From Balneola vulgaris DSM 17893 (lineage in GTDB: Bacteria > Bacteroidota > Rhodothermia > Balneolales > Balneolaceae), in contig NZ_AQXH01000001.1 in assembly GCF_000375465.1 (NCBI RefSeq), forward strand, positions 1,139,212 through 1,203,211: a DNA stretch of 64,000 nt, given 5' to 3'. Numbering within the stretch: position 1 is the first letter of the stretch; each line of letters starts with the position of its first letter. Positions 43,833 to 52,965 of the stretch are shown here, piece after piece. A program made the translations under genes and the position numbers. The notes under the pieces are model-generated. The model was not told the DNA's origin and made no database searches. It worked only from the letters and a program-made list of their open reading frames with translations.

Positions 43833-45383
43833 TTACAGCGGTAAGTTATCATGCTTTTTCTTTGGCACTGTATCTACTTTGTGCTCAGCAATTTCTAAAG
43901 CTTTTATAAGCTTCTCACGTGTTTCTGATGGAAGAATCACATTGTCGATAAATCCACGAGCTGCGGCACGGTATGGATGTGCGAATTCTTCTGCATATTG
44001 TGCTTCTAATTCTTTCTGCTTCGCTTCAGGATCGTCAGCATTAGCAATTTCCTTTCTAAAGATAATTTCTACAGCACCTTTAGAACCCATCACTGCGATT
44101 TCAGCTGTTGGCCAAGCTACGTTGTAATCGGCACGGATATGCTTTGAGTTCATTACGTCATAAGCACCACCGTAAGCTTTTCTAGTGATAACCGTCATCT
44201 TAGGTACAGTAGCTTCACAGAAAGCATATAATAGCTTAGCACCATCTTTGATGATTCCGCCCCACTCTTGGTCTGTACCTGGTAAGAAGCCTGGCACATC
44301 TTCAAATACCACAAGAGGAATATTGAATGCATCACAGAAACGAACGAAACGCGCTCCTTTTTTAGAAGAGCGAATATCTAACACCCCTGCCATCGATAGC
44401 GGCTGATTAGCTACAATACCTACACTACGGCCACCCAAACGAGCAAAGCCTACCACAATATTTTCTGCATACTCTTTGTGTACTTCAAAAAACGACTCTT
44501 TATCTACTACACCTTCAATTACATCCTTAATATCATAAGGCTTGTTAGGATTCAAAGGCACGATATTTTCAAGAGCTTTAGCTTTTGCAGAGTCAGGTTC
44601 TTTCGACTCAATCATTGGCACTTTTTCCTCACAGTTTTGAGGCACATACGACATCAAAGTTCTGATATCTTGCAAACAAACTGCATCATTAGGAGTAGCA
44701 AAGTGCGCTACACCTGATTTAGAGTTATGAGTCATCGCTCCACCTAACTCTTCGGAAGTCACTTCTTCATGAGTAACCGTCTTTACAACATTTGGTCCGG
44801 TTACAAACATGTAGCTTGTATTTTCAACCATAAAAATGAAATCGGTAAGTGCTGGCGAATAAACCGCTCCACCTGCACATGGCCCCATAATTGCTGAAAT
44901 CTGAGGCACCACACCTGAAGCCATACTATTTCTCCAGAATACTTCTGCATAGCCCCCTAAAGAAGAAACACCTTCTTGAATACGTGCTCCACCCGAGTCG
45001 TTCAAGCCAATTACAGGCACGCCATTCTTTATAGCCAAATCCATAATCTTGCAGATTTTTTCTGCGTGTGTTTCGGATAGTGAACCACCAAACACGGTGA
45101 AATCTTGACTAAAAACGTACACTGGTTTGCCGTGAATCTTACCATAACCAGTTACTACGCCGTCACCTAAGAACTTCTGCTTATCTAGCCCAAAAGCGGT
45201 ACTTCTATGAGTTACGAAAGCATCAATTTCTTCAAATGAACCTTTATCTAAAAGTAGATCAATGCGCTCACGTGCACTCAGCTTTCCTTTCTCATGCTGT
45301 TTTTCAATGCGCGCCTTTCCTCCACCTTGTAAAGCTTCTTCGCGTAGTTTTTCTAAACGTTTAATTTTGTCGTTTTTTTCCAT
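43833..45383 (-). CDS. Acyl-CoA carboxylase carboxyltransferase subunit (propionyl-CoA carboxylase beta type)
   Basis: 516 residues; transfers CO2 from biotin to an acyl-CoA, propionyl-CoA being most likely (PccB/MmdA family). Family marks: [111 protein letters not shown] and [15 protein letters not shown]. No biotin carboxylase or biotin-carrier gene lies in the window, so the partner is encoded elsewhere. It is the second gene of a two-gene unit with the 631-residue protein, 7 bp apart. Confidence 0.94.
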   Translation of the reverse strand: MEKNDKIKRLEKLREEALQGGGKARIEKQHEKGKLSARERIDLLLDKGSFEEIDAFVTHRSTAFGLDKQKFLGDGVVTGYGKIHGKPVYVFSQDFTVFGGSLSETHAEKICKIMDLAIKNGVPVIGLNDSGGARIQEGVSSLGGYAEVFWRNSMASGVVPQISAIMGPCAGGAVYSPALTDFIFMVENTSYMFVTGPNVVKTVTHEEVTSEELGGAMTHNSKSGVAHFATPNDAVCLQDIRTLMSYVPQNCEEKVPMIESKEPDSAKAKALENIVPLNPNKPYDIKDVIEGVVDKESFFEVHKEYAENIVVGFARLGGRSVGIVANQPLSMAGVLDIRSSKKGARFVRFCDAFNIPLVVFEDVPGFLPGTDQEWGGIIKDGAKLLYAFCEATVPKMTVITRKAYGGAYDVMNSKHIRADYNVAWPTAEIAVMGSKGAVEIIFRKEIANADDPEAKQKELEAQYAEEFAHPYRAAARGFIDNVILPSETREKLIKALEIAEHKVDTVPKKKHDNLPL

Positions 45384-45390
45384 AGTTATG

Positions 45391-47286
45391 TTAAGATTTG
45401 TACTCTTTAAAGTAGGTATGTAAGCGATCTGTAAAGTCGATCGCTATTTCTGAAAACATATCTACACTATTTTTTTCAAACACATCATTTTGGAGAAACG
45501 CACTCGCTTCATCCCATGTGTTCATTTCTTCTAGTTGGTTTAAGGCTTTTTCGAGCTTAGATTTCGACCCCTTAAAAATTTCTTTTTTCCATTCCTTGAA
45601 CCTCGGTTCTAAGAAATCGGGTAAAGATACATAGGAAGAACGAGATTCGGCGAATCTATCTAAAATTGAATCCGATGGATCCATAAATAACTCATCGTCT
45701 TCATCCTCAACTAATAAGCCTTCATCCTCCTCTTCAACAACTTCCTTTTTAGCAACTTTTTTCGGTGCTTTTGTAGCAGGCTTATCCTTTTTTGTTGCTG
45801 TCGTTTTCTTAGCAGGCTTAGGCTTTTCCTTTTCTTCCTTTACTTCTGGTGTTTCGGCTTTATCTTTTCCGTTGCTCTCGCCACTTTCTTCTTCTTCTGC
45901 ACCTGATCGCTTGCCCATCAATACGGCCATCTGATCTTCGTTTAAGAACTGAGCCCACATTGGTTTTTCTTCCCCTTCGCCCCCCGTTTTCGACTCTTCC
46001 TCTATTTCTGCAGACTTATCCTCTTCAACTTCATTATCCGGAGCAGTCTCAACCTGAGCAGGATCAAATAGCTTTTCCTCATCCCCAAAAATGTCATCAT
46101 CAGTAACCGAAACATCAATCCCTTCTTCATCTTCTTCTTCGGATGAATCATTAACTACATTCTCGAATGAATGCTTTGCTTGATCGAGTATCAACGTGAG
46201 GTTATCTCGGAATTCCTTCATCTCCTCATTTTGAACACCCGATTCCGTAGACTCAACTTCCTCAGATTCTGTTTCTGACTCCGTAGATTCGAACAATGCA
46301 TTGAGTGATTCAGCTTGTTCAATATTATCTACTTCAATCACTCCCCCTAACGCAATATCGCTTAGGATATCATTCATTTCGTCATCACTAATACCTGCTT
46401 CCGTCGCATAAATATCAGCCAAATTCATGGGGCGCTCTTCTTCTACTTCCTCTTTCTTTCCCTTCGCTTTTGAGCTTTTCGCCGCAGACTTCTTAGCAGG
46501 CTTTGATGTTTTTGGAACTGAAGAAGATTCGGATGTACTTTTCTTAGGAGCAGAGCCGGTTAAATCTACCAAGTCTTTAGAAGACAAAATTTCTATAAAG
46601 GTGCTTTTTGTAAGTGGCACGTCAATATGAGAAAAAGCTTCAGCTGCTTTATAAAGGCCTTTATCCTCGAAAAAGATTCTGAGCAGATAGGGCTCTACTT
46701 TCCCCCCAAATAAAGTAAATAATAACTCTAGTTTCTGAGCCCAATCTTCTGCTGTATAGTTAGCCACTAATCGCTCATCTAAATTCTTGATGAGTTGTTC
46801 GCAACGCTCAATGCTAATTTCCTGCAAGCCTTTCTTCTGCATATATAAAGGCAGCGCTTTCCCAAAGTGCTTATAAATTGTAAGTCGAGCACTTCGCTTT
46901 GTAGCTTCTTCAACATCTAAAACTCGGTCTTCTCGAAAAAGATAAGACGCCATTTTTTTTCGTGGCTCTAAAAAGACTGATATGATTTCACCAATTACAT
47001 GATGCAGCACATTATATAATTGATCATGGGGTACGGTAGAACTACTGGTTGCAGAGATTACAAAATCATCCCAGGAATGCTGTACCAATTCATTTTCAAA
47101 TGAGAACCATTTAGAGTCTGGTTTTCGTAAATCATCGGCAATACGATCTTCTAGTGTGAGACGTATTCGCTCCACTATATATAGGGGTATTCCGGCCTTC
47201 AATAACTCTTTAGGAGTATACGAGGGTTGATCGTTCTTTATTAACCCAACCAGATGATCCGTAATTTGGTCAATGACCTTTTGCAT
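45391..47286 (-). CDS. Acidic, lysine-rich protein of unknown function
   Basis: 631 residues with no signal peptide or membrane segment. Three parts are visible. Residues 1-240 are helical and look folded (for example [23 protein letters not shown]). Residues 245-540 are low-complexity: two histone-H1-like Lys/Ala tracts (about 260-280 and 484-515) alternate with long Glu/Asp runs, and two short helical islands ([21 protein letters not shown] at 288 on and [16 protein letters not shown] at 443 on) stand out. Residues 545-631 are helical again. I do not recognise the family. It is co-transcribed with the carboxyltransferase, but a link in function is unproven; the layout could suit a scaffold or a nucleic-acid-associated protein. 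Confidence 0.8.
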   Translation of the reverse strand: MQKVIDQITDHLVGLIKNDQPSYTPKELLKAGIPLYIVERIRLTLEDRIADDLRKPDSKWFSFENELVQHSWDDFVISATSSSTVPHDQLYNVLHHVIGEIISVFLEPRKKMASYLFREDRVLDVEEATKRSARLTIYKHFGKALPLYMQKKGLQEISIERCEQLIKNLDERLVANYTAEDWAQKLELLFTLFGGKVEPYLLRIFFEDKGLYKAAEAFSHIDVPLTKSTFIEILSSKDLVDLTGSAPKKSTSESSSVPKTSKPAKKSAAKSSKAKGKKEEVEEERPMNLADIYATEAGISDDEMNDILSDIALGGVIEVDNIEQAESLNALFESTESETESEEVESTESGVQNEEMKEFRDNLTLILDQAKHSFENVVNDSSEEEDEEGIDVSVTDDDIFGDEEKLFDPAQVETAPDNEVEEDKSAEIEEESKTGGEGEEKPMWAQFLNEDQMAVLMGKRSGAEEEESGESNGKDKAETPEVKEEKEKPKPAKKTTATKKDKPATKAPKKVAKKEVVEEEDEGLLVEDEDDELFMDPSDSILDRFAESRSSYVSLPDFLEPRFKEWKKEIFKGSKSKLEKALNQLEEMNTWDEASAFLQNDVFEKNSVDMFSEIAIDFTDRLHTYFKEYKS

Positions 47287-47393
47287 GTAATCCGATGAAG
47301 TTTAGAATACGAAAATAATGCCTTAGGGCTGGCATTACAACACGAATCTTACTCTGATAGTATATTTTTGCTTTATACTTTCTACCTTCTGAT

Positions 47394-48008
47394 ATGATTA
47401 GCCTAGAAGTCGAAAATTTATCTAAAAAGTATACAGGAAAAACAGTCCTAAAAGCACTCAGCTTTTCACATAGCCAAGGAATATTAGGTATTTCAGGGGC
47501 CAATGGCAGTGGTAAATCAACTTTACTAAAATGTTTAGCTAAGCTTTTAAAACCTACTGATGGAGCAATACGCTGGGTTGATCAAGGTGAAGAACTTGAT
47601 CAATCTGAAGTGATAAAGCAGTTAGGTTATGCAGCTCCTTACTTAAACTTGTATGATGAACTCACCGTTTTTGAGAATATTGAGTTTTTAGCCAACCTGA
47701 GTAATCCTTTACGAACTCACGATTCTATTCAAGAGCTATTAAGCCGAACTCATATTCTAGAACTTCAAAACAAGCTCTTCAAGACTTTATCTACAGGGCA
47801 ACGGCAACGTGTTAAATTGGCCGCCTCTCTAGTAAAAGAACCTTCAATATTGTTATTAGATGAACCCGGCTCGAACTTAGACAAAGATGGACATCAGCTG
47901 GTTGCCGATTTGGTTCAATCAGAAGTGCAGAATGATACTCTAGTGATCATTGCCTCGAACGATGCCACTGAAATGGCTTTATGTAATCAAGTCATATCCC
48001 TATCCTAA
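47394..48008 (+). CDS. ABC transporter ATP-binding protein, CcmA-like
   Basis: 204 residues, a short single ABC ATPase. Walker A is GANGSGKST, the signature motif is LSTGQ and Walker B ILLLDEPG, with a switch His replaced by Asn/Asp-like VIIASNDATE at the H-loop, where SHD or STH would be usual. Size and sequence resemble the haem-exporter ATPase CcmA and related short ATPases. No permease (ccmB-like) gene is adjacent: the 631-residue gene runs away on the left and an M29 peptidase follows on the right. The cargo is unknown. Confidence 0.88.
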   Translation: MISLEVENLSKKYTGKTVLKALSFSHSQGILGISGANGSGKSTLLKCLAKLLKPTDGAIRWVDQGEELDQSEVIKQLGYAAPYLNLYDELTVFENIEFLANLSNPLRTHDSIQELLSRTHILELQNKLFKTLSTGQRQRVKLAASLVKEPSILLLDEPGSNLDKDGHQLVADLVQSEVQNDTLVIIASNDATEMALCNQVISLS

Positions 48009-48107
48009 TCATCTTTAAAATCTATGGCTGAGAATTAGGGAATGGGTGACTTTGCCTTTAGTTCTAAGTATGTTTCACCTCCATTTTGAACTTATAAATA
48101 CCATACC

Positions 48108-49208
48108 GTGATTTCACAAAACGACCAAAAATTAGCCACGCTAATCCTTGAGCATAGCACTCAATTACAGAAAGATGAAAACGTCATGGTCCAACTAATT
48201 GGGCTGAATGGTATAAATTTGCTGAGAGCATTAGTAGAACAAATAAGAGAGCATGGAGCACATCCTTTTGTTCAAATTGAAGACACTGAAACCCAACGAT
48301 TACTCATTGAGAATGGGGATGAGAATTTTTGGAAGAATCAGGCAAGCGTTGATCAACTTCCTCTCATGAAACAGATGGATGTATTCATTGGTATTCGTGC
48401 CTCAGAAAATATTTATGAAAACTCGCAGGCTACTAAAGACGCGAACAAAGCCTATAGTGAACATTTCTTACACCCAGTACACTTTGAAGAACGTGTAAAT
48501 AACACCAAGTGGTGTATTATGCGTTATCCTTCTCCTGCATTTGCTATGAATGCAAAATTACCAACTCGTGAGTTCACCGAATTTTATTATGACGCTTGTT
48601 TGGTAGATTATGCCAAACTCAAAAAAGCGATGGAGCCACTCGAGGCTCGCCTTAGAAAAACAGATATTATTCACTTAAAAGGTGAAGGAACGGATATTCA
48701 ATTCTCGGTGAAGGGTCAGAATTGGGTGCCTTGCTATGGAGCTCATAACATCCCTGACGGTGAAATATTCACTTCCCCTATTCTTGATTCTGTAAATGGT
48801 CATATCACATATGCTCCATCTGTATATCAAGGCAAGCCATTTGAGTTTGTGAAGCTAGTGGTTGAAAACGGAGTTGTTGTAGATTTCGACTCTTCAAACA
48901 ATGATGCGCTAAAAGACATCCTTGATACCGATAAAGGAGCTCGCAGGTTTGGTGAATTCAGTTTTGGTACGAATCCAGTTATTGAAAGTCCTATGTACGA
49001 CATCCTTTTTGATGAGAAGATATATGGGTCTAACCACTTAACCCTTGGTAAGGATTACGAAATTGCACCCAATGGCAATTCAAGTAACATCCACTGGGAC
49101 TTAGTGTGCATAGGTGCCGATGTGTATCTCGACGGTGAGCTCATCAGAAAAGGACGTGAGTTTGTTGTTGATGACTTGAAAGGGTTAAACCCCGAAAACC
49201 TTCGATAA
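48108..49208 (+). CDS. M29-family aminopeptidase
   Basis: 366 residues from a GTG start. The two-metal aminopeptidase site of AmpS/PepS (M29) is visible: Glu in NIPDGEIFTSP, Glu in RRFGEFSFGTNP, His in DEKIYGSNHLTLG and the closing HWDLVCIG. The N-terminal domain with LLRALVEQIREHGAHPFVQIED is typical too. It is cytoplasmic and trims peptides from the N-terminus. It stands alone, with a clean terminator behind it. Confidence 0.92.
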   Translation: MISQNDQKLATLILEHSTQLQKDENVMVQLIGLNGINLLRALVEQIREHGAHPFVQIEDTETQRLLIENGDENFWKNQASVDQLPLMKQMDVFIGIRASENIYENSQATKDANKAYSEHFLHPVHFEERVNNTKWCIMRYPSPAFAMNAKLPTREFTEFYYDACLVDYAKLKKAMEPLEARLRKTDIIHLKGEGTDIQFSVKGQNWVPCYGAHNIPDGEIFTSPILDSVNGHITYAPSVYQGKPFEFVKLVVENGVVVDFDSSNNDALKDILDTDKGARRFGEFSFGTNPVIESPMYDILFDEKIYGSNHLTLGKDYEIAPNGNSSNIHWDLVCIGADVYLDGELIRKGREFVVDDLKGLNPENLR

Positions 49209-49229
49209 GCTGTTAAAGCTATGATTTTA

Positions 49230-49261
49230 ATGCGGGGCTAATTCAGTTCCGCATTTTTTTT
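49230..49261 (+). terminator. Intrinsic terminator after M29 aminopeptidase
   Basis: Stem ATGCGG (49230-49235) with CCGCAT (49249-49254), then eight T at 49254-49261. Confidence 0.8.
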
Positions 49262-49281
49262 GAATTCTACTATATTCGAGC

Positions 49282-49698
49282 ATGAAGAAAACCGTTGCTA
49301 TTTATGCACTCTCGTTGGCTCTGCTCGCTTTTGCTTTAAAAGCTATTGAGTATCAATTACTCATTAAAGATGCTTCAACCGAAATATTCGTGACTATTGT
49401 AGCTATCGGGTTTCTAATATTTGGTGTTTGGCTGGGCAGAAAACTTACCACCCCTTCACTCCCCACCAACAGTCATGAAATCAATCATGCCGCCATTGCA
49501 CATCTTCAGCTTAGTGATCGTGAACTCGAAGTACTTCAAGAAGCAGCGACCGGTAAATCCAACCAACAGATTGCCGAATCTTTATTTCTTTCCATTCATA
49601 CTGTAAAAACACATCTCTCTAATGTATATGAGAAGTTAGAGGTGAAGCGCAGAACAGAAGCAATCATGAAAGCGAAAGAATTGAATATCATTTCTTAA
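49282..49698 (+). CDS. Membrane-anchored LuxR-type HTH regulator
   Basis: 138 residues: two N-terminal membrane helices (VAIYALSLALLAFALKAI and FVTIVAIGFLIFGVWLG) and a LuxR/GerE DNA-binding domain at about 75-136 (LSDRELEVLQEAATGKSNQQIAESLFLSIHTVKTHLSNVYEKL, the full four-helix pattern). No sensor or receiver domain is attached. Such proteins read the membrane state or partner proteins directly. In Bacteroidota, this gene type is often next to DUF4199 and VOC genes, as here, so those three downstream genes are likely its targets; this is inference. Confidence 0.88.
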   Translation: MKKTVAIYALSLALLAFALKAIEYQLLIKDASTEIFVTIVAIGFLIFGVWLGRKLTTPSLPTNSHEINHAAIAHLQLSDRELEVLQEAATGKSNQQIAESLFLSIHTVKTHLSNVYEKLEVKRRTEAIMKAKELNIIS

Positions 49699-49813
49699 AC
49701 CAAACCTCATCCAAAAGTACCAAACTACTACATTCATACTTTCGGGTGATTCCATGTTTCTGTTTATTGCTTAAGCTTGAGGCACATCAAAACTCAACTC
49801 ACTCTTTGTTACT

Positions 49814-50353
49814 ATGAAAAAATACGCTCTGATTTATGGCTTAATTGCTGGAGGCCTCAACATTGGTTTAGCCGCATTTATATTTGTGGGCTTAGGAGAT
49901 GCCTTCTCTCATTTGAATAATGAGATTTTCGGGTATCTGATCATGATACTTTCGCTTTCAATTATTTTTGTGGCAGTTAAACAGTATCGCGACAAAAAAC
50001 TGGGTGGGGTCATTAAATTTAAAACCGCCTTCTTACTAGGTCTATATATCTCGATTGTAGCGTCTACGGTTTATGTTGCGAACTGGGAAGTATATATGCA
50101 GACATCAGGCAGTGATGCTTTCATCGAAAATTACCAGAGCAGTGTAATGGAACAGATGAAAGAAAATGGCGCAAGTGAAGCTAAATTAACTGAACAAATG
50201 GAGAAAAACGAATACTATAAAGAAATGTATTCCAATGTGTTTTTTAGAATTCTCATTACTTATTCTGAAATACTACCCGTTGCCTTACTCATCAGTTTAC
50301 TTAGTGCTGCCTTATTAAAAAACACCTCCTTCTTAAACACTGAAAGCTCATAA
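49814..50353 (+). CDS. DUF4199 membrane protein
   Basis: 179 residues with four predicted membrane helices (about 6-26, 39-55, 73-92 and 146-167). The segments KKYALIYGLIAGGLNIG, GYLIMILSLSIIFVAVKQYRDKKLGG and FKTAFLLGLYISIVASTVYVANWEVY are hallmarks of DUF4199, a Bacteroidota family without known function. A charged amphipathic stretch (VMEQMKENGASEAKLTEQMEKN) lies between helices 3 and 4, presumably outside the bilayer. It is 2 bp ahead of a VOC gene and clearly co-transcribed with it. Confidence 0.87.
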   Translation: MKKYALIYGLIAGGLNIGLAAFIFVGLGDAFSHLNNEIFGYLIMILSLSIIFVAVKQYRDKKLGGVIKFKTAFLLGLYISIVASTVYVANWEVYMQTSGSDAFIENYQSSVMEQMKENGASEAKLTEQMEKNEYYKEMYSNVFFRILITYSEILPVALLISLLSAALLKNTSFLNTESS

Positions 50354-50355
50354 TT

Positions 50356-50700
50356 ATGGATATTCGTTCACACTCACTTTCATTAGCTGTAAAAGACATC
50401 AAAGCCTCTGTGTCGTTTTATGAAAAATTAGGATTTAAAGCCGTTAACGGAGCTGGGTCCATTTCAGATAAATGGTTGATCATGCAGAATGGGAGCACCA
50501 AAATTGGTTTATTCCAAGACATGTTTGAAGAAAACATCATCACCTTTAACCCACAGGATGCAAGAAGTATCTATAAAGATTTAAAGAATAAAGACATTCC
50601 TTTTTTAATGGAGTCAGAGAGTATTCAAGAAAAAGAAGGTCCTTGTCATTTTTGCATTGCAGATCCAGACGGCAACCAAATTCTATTTGATCAATTTTAA
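50356..50700 (+). CDS. VOC-fold (glyoxalase-like) protein
   Basis: 114 residues of the vicinal-oxygen-chelate fold: SLSLAVKDIKASVSFYEKLGF at the N-terminus and GPCHFCIADPDGNQILFDQF at the C-terminus, i.e. both halves of one beta-alpha-beta-beta-beta pair. A typical glyoxalase metal His is present near the start (HSLSLAV) and a late acidic residue (ILFD) is in the usual place. The substrate is unknown. It lies in the LuxR-DUF4199-VOC-VOC unit. Confidence 0.87.
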   Translation: MDIRSHSLSLAVKDIKASVSFYEKLGFKAVNGAGSISDKWLIMQNGSTKIGLFQDMFEENIITFNPQDARSIYKDLKNKDIPFLMESESIQEKEGPCHFCIADPDGNQILFDQF

Positions 50701-50716
50701 TTTATAAAGCACTACA

Positions 50717-51145
50717 ATGAAGAATCGAGTAAAAGGCATTGGCGGCGTATTTCTAAAAGCCGACGACCCTAAAGCAACAAGCGAATGGTATAAGAAACAC
50801 CTTGGCATTAAATCGGGACAATGGGGTGGCACCTTCCAATGGAAGAAATCAAATAACCCTTCTCAAAATGGCTATACCGCTTGGAGTATTTTTAAAAGTG
50901 ATACCGAGTACACTAATCCTAGCACTAAAGATGCTATGATAAATTATAGAGTGGAAGATTTAGAAAGTTTACTGAAAACCTTAAAGGAGGAAGGCGTTGA
51001 GGTAATCGGTGAAATGGAATCCTTTGAATATGGAAAATTTGGTTGGATTATGGACCCAAATGGATATAAAATCGAACTTTGGGAGCCTAACGATGAAGAG
51101 TATGAAAAGCTGAGTACCGACGACGCTCTCAACCAAATGAATTAA
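50717..51145 (+). CDS. VOC-fold protein, second copy
   Basis: 142 residues. N-terminal GIGGVFLKADDPKATSEWYKKHLGI and C-terminal YGKFGWIMDPNGYKIELWEPNDEEY identify a VOC protein of the glyoxalase/bleomycin-resistance superfamily, with the late Glu metal ligand in KIELWEP. It differs in length and sequence from the preceding copy, so the pair is not a recent duplication. It is the last gene of its unit, 16 bp after the first VOC gene. Confidence 0.88.
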   Translation: MKNRVKGIGGVFLKADDPKATSEWYKKHLGIKSGQWGGTFQWKKSNNPSQNGYTAWSIFKSDTEYTNPSTKDAMINYRVEDLESLLKTLKEEGVEVIGEMESFEYGKFGWIMDPNGYKIELWEPNDEEYEKLSTDDALNQMN

Positions 51146-51154
51146 AGTGGAGTT

Positions 51155-51182
51155 GATGTAGCTCCTTCGCTGGAGCTACATC
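51155..51182. terminator. Strong 11-bp hairpin between convergent genes
   Basis: GATGTAGCTCC (51155-51165) pairs perfectly with GGAGCTACATC (51172-51182) around TTCGCT. No T-run follows on either strand, so it may be a terminator of unusual form or an mRNA 3'-end stabiliser. Confidence 0.6.
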
Positions 51183-51193
51183 TCTCTTCCCAT

Positions 51194-52807
51194 TTATTTC
51201 AATACTTTAAATATTGGATATTCAACTGGCTTGCTGTCTACCCCATTCGATTTAAAATATTCATCGAAGAAATTCCATGTAACTAAGCCATCATCCGACT
51301 GTGGTTCTAACATATAGAATATGAGATTAGTTAATGGCTGGGCCATATCCACATAGTAATCTCCTTTACCGTAGCGCTTTGAAGCAGATTTAAAATCACC
51401 TTCTATTTGAACCATATTATGCTTCTCAAACGCACGTTCGTTTTGCGTAAAGTTGGTTACTGTGAAAACTTCACCGCTATATTTCTTTCTTCTACCGAGT
51501 TCTTCAACAATTACACCCTGCTTTTCTAGGTGGTCTACAATATGCTTCATCTCTTTTGGGATGATATATGCTCTTGGTAGTGTTGCTTCAACTGTAGCTT
51601 CAAACTTGCTGTAGTTTTGAACATTAGGTACATCGATAATCTCGCCTGATCGAACATATCGCTCACGGCCTTCATCGTCTTTATATGGAATGTAGTTGTA
51701 TGTTCTCAACGTAAAATTCTCATCCGTTGGAATCATTTTATAGCGAACCCCTTTCTTCACTTCACCAGCATTTTCCAACACATTCTCAATTGCTGCTTTT
51801 TCAGCCGCTGCATTCGTTGCCATAATCTTATCACCATTCTTATTGGTGTACTCAAGAATTTCTTCAACAAAAGCCTTGGTAGAGTTTATACGCTGATAGA
51901 AACGCTCATGAGCAAATGCTTCACTTAGAATCCCAATCTTATTTCTAAGTCCCATCTGATTTACAAGATATCGTGGGTGGTGATTATATGTATAAATCGC
52001 TTTTGGCGGCCATCCTTGACGTAGGCTATACCCACCGTAAGGTCCTAAGTAGATACCATATTTCTCTTTTACCTTTCGTGTAACCTCTGGAAGTAATTCA
52101 TTCCAAGTTAAGTCGTAAGGCGCTTTCTCACCTGCATAATGATAACTTGGCGCCCACGTAAGTGAATAGCCATGCCATGTACCATTCGTTGTATGTAGAT
52201 CCACAAATACCTCTGGATCCCACTTTAAAATCACATTCTCCATCAAGGCTGCGGTTTCGATGGCATCCATTTTAATACCATCACGGTTTAAATCCCAACC
52301 TTGACTATTTGGTCGTAAACCAACTTCCACTGGGCTGTCTTCTTGTGAAGGACGACGACCTTGCTTCATCTTATCATTTGAATCGGAATTGTAGATAGGA
52401 GCGAAAACAATAATCTGATTATCTAATAAATACTTTTTATCCCCTAAAAGAATTTCTCTCATTAAGATCTGAAGTACTTCTTTGCCTTCTACTTCACCCG
52501 AGTGGATATTGCCTTGAAAGTATACGATGGCTTTACCTGATTCCTTTGCTTCCTGTACACTGCTAACTGCTGGGTTTGCGAGAACCACTACAGGAATATC
52601 TTTGCCTTCTAAACTCGTACCCATATACTCTAAATGAACTAAGTCACTTTTACTTTGGATGGTGTTTATAAAAGCCATCACATCCGCATAAGTAGATGTA
52701 GCTTGGTAATTCGTTTTTTCTGGTGTGGTTATGAGTGCTTGATCCCATTGTGCCCAAGCCACATTTGATATCGTTAATAGAGTAAGTAGTAGAAATGTTC
52801 TTTTCAT
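51194..52807 (-). CDS. Exported M14-family zinc carboxypeptidase
   Basis: 537 residues from the ATG at 52807, where KRTFLLLTLLTISNVAWAQ is a clear signal peptide; an upstream in-frame ATG at 52909 would run through the purA terminator. Zinc ligands are HxxE in GNIHSGEVEGKE and His in FVDLHTTNGTWHGY, with the general-base Glu in ILSEAFAHERF. Asn/Arg-type substrate pocket residues occur in GWDLNRDGIK. The C-terminal 170 residues have no motif I know. It probably cleaves C-terminal residues from peptides in the periplasm or outside. Confidence 0.87.
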   Translation of the reverse strand: MKRTFLLLTLLTISNVAWAQWDQALITTPEKTNYQATSTYADVMAFINTIQSKSDLVHLEYMGTSLEGKDIPVVVLANPAVSSVQEAKESGKAIVYFQGNIHSGEVEGKEVLQILMREILLGDKKYLLDNQIIVFAPIYNSDSNDKMKQGRRPSQEDSPVEVGLRPNSQGWDLNRDGIKMDAIETAALMENVILKWDPEVFVDLHTTNGTWHGYSLTWAPSYHYAGEKAPYDLTWNELLPEVTRKVKEKYGIYLGPYGGYSLRQGWPPKAIYTYNHHPRYLVNQMGLRNKIGILSEAFAHERFYQRINSTKAFVEEILEYTNKNGDKIMATNAAAEKAAIENVLENAGEVKKGVRYKMIPTDENFTLRTYNYIPYKDDEGRERYVRSGEIIDVPNVQNYSKFEATVEATLPRAYIIPKEMKHIVDHLEKQGVIVEELGRRKKYSGEVFTVTNFTQNERAFEKHNMVQIEGDFKSASKRYGKGDYYVDMAQPLTNLIFYMLEPQSDDGLVTWNFFDEYFKSNGVDSKPVEYPIFKVLK

Positions 52808-52909
52808 AAATCCTGAAATTTTATTGAAGTAGATAATAGGCAAAACCATGCATTCAACCATATTTCGAATGCAATTTTTTCGTGTTATTACAGCTTGATT
52901 CAAAGCCAT

Positions 52910-52943
52910 AAAAAAACCGCCATTCTAGATAGAAAGGCGGTTT
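52910..52943 (-). terminator. Intrinsic terminator of purA
   Basis: AAACCGCC (52914-52921) pairs with GGCGGTTT (52936-52943); the A run at 52910-52916 gives a T-tract on the minus strand. Confidence 0.87.
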
Positions 52944-52965
52944 GAAAATATTTAGAAGCCGAACA

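Noticed and set aside
52808-52909. N-terminal extension of the M14 carboxypeptidase
   Set aside because: It would put residues before a good signal peptide and overlap the purA terminator.
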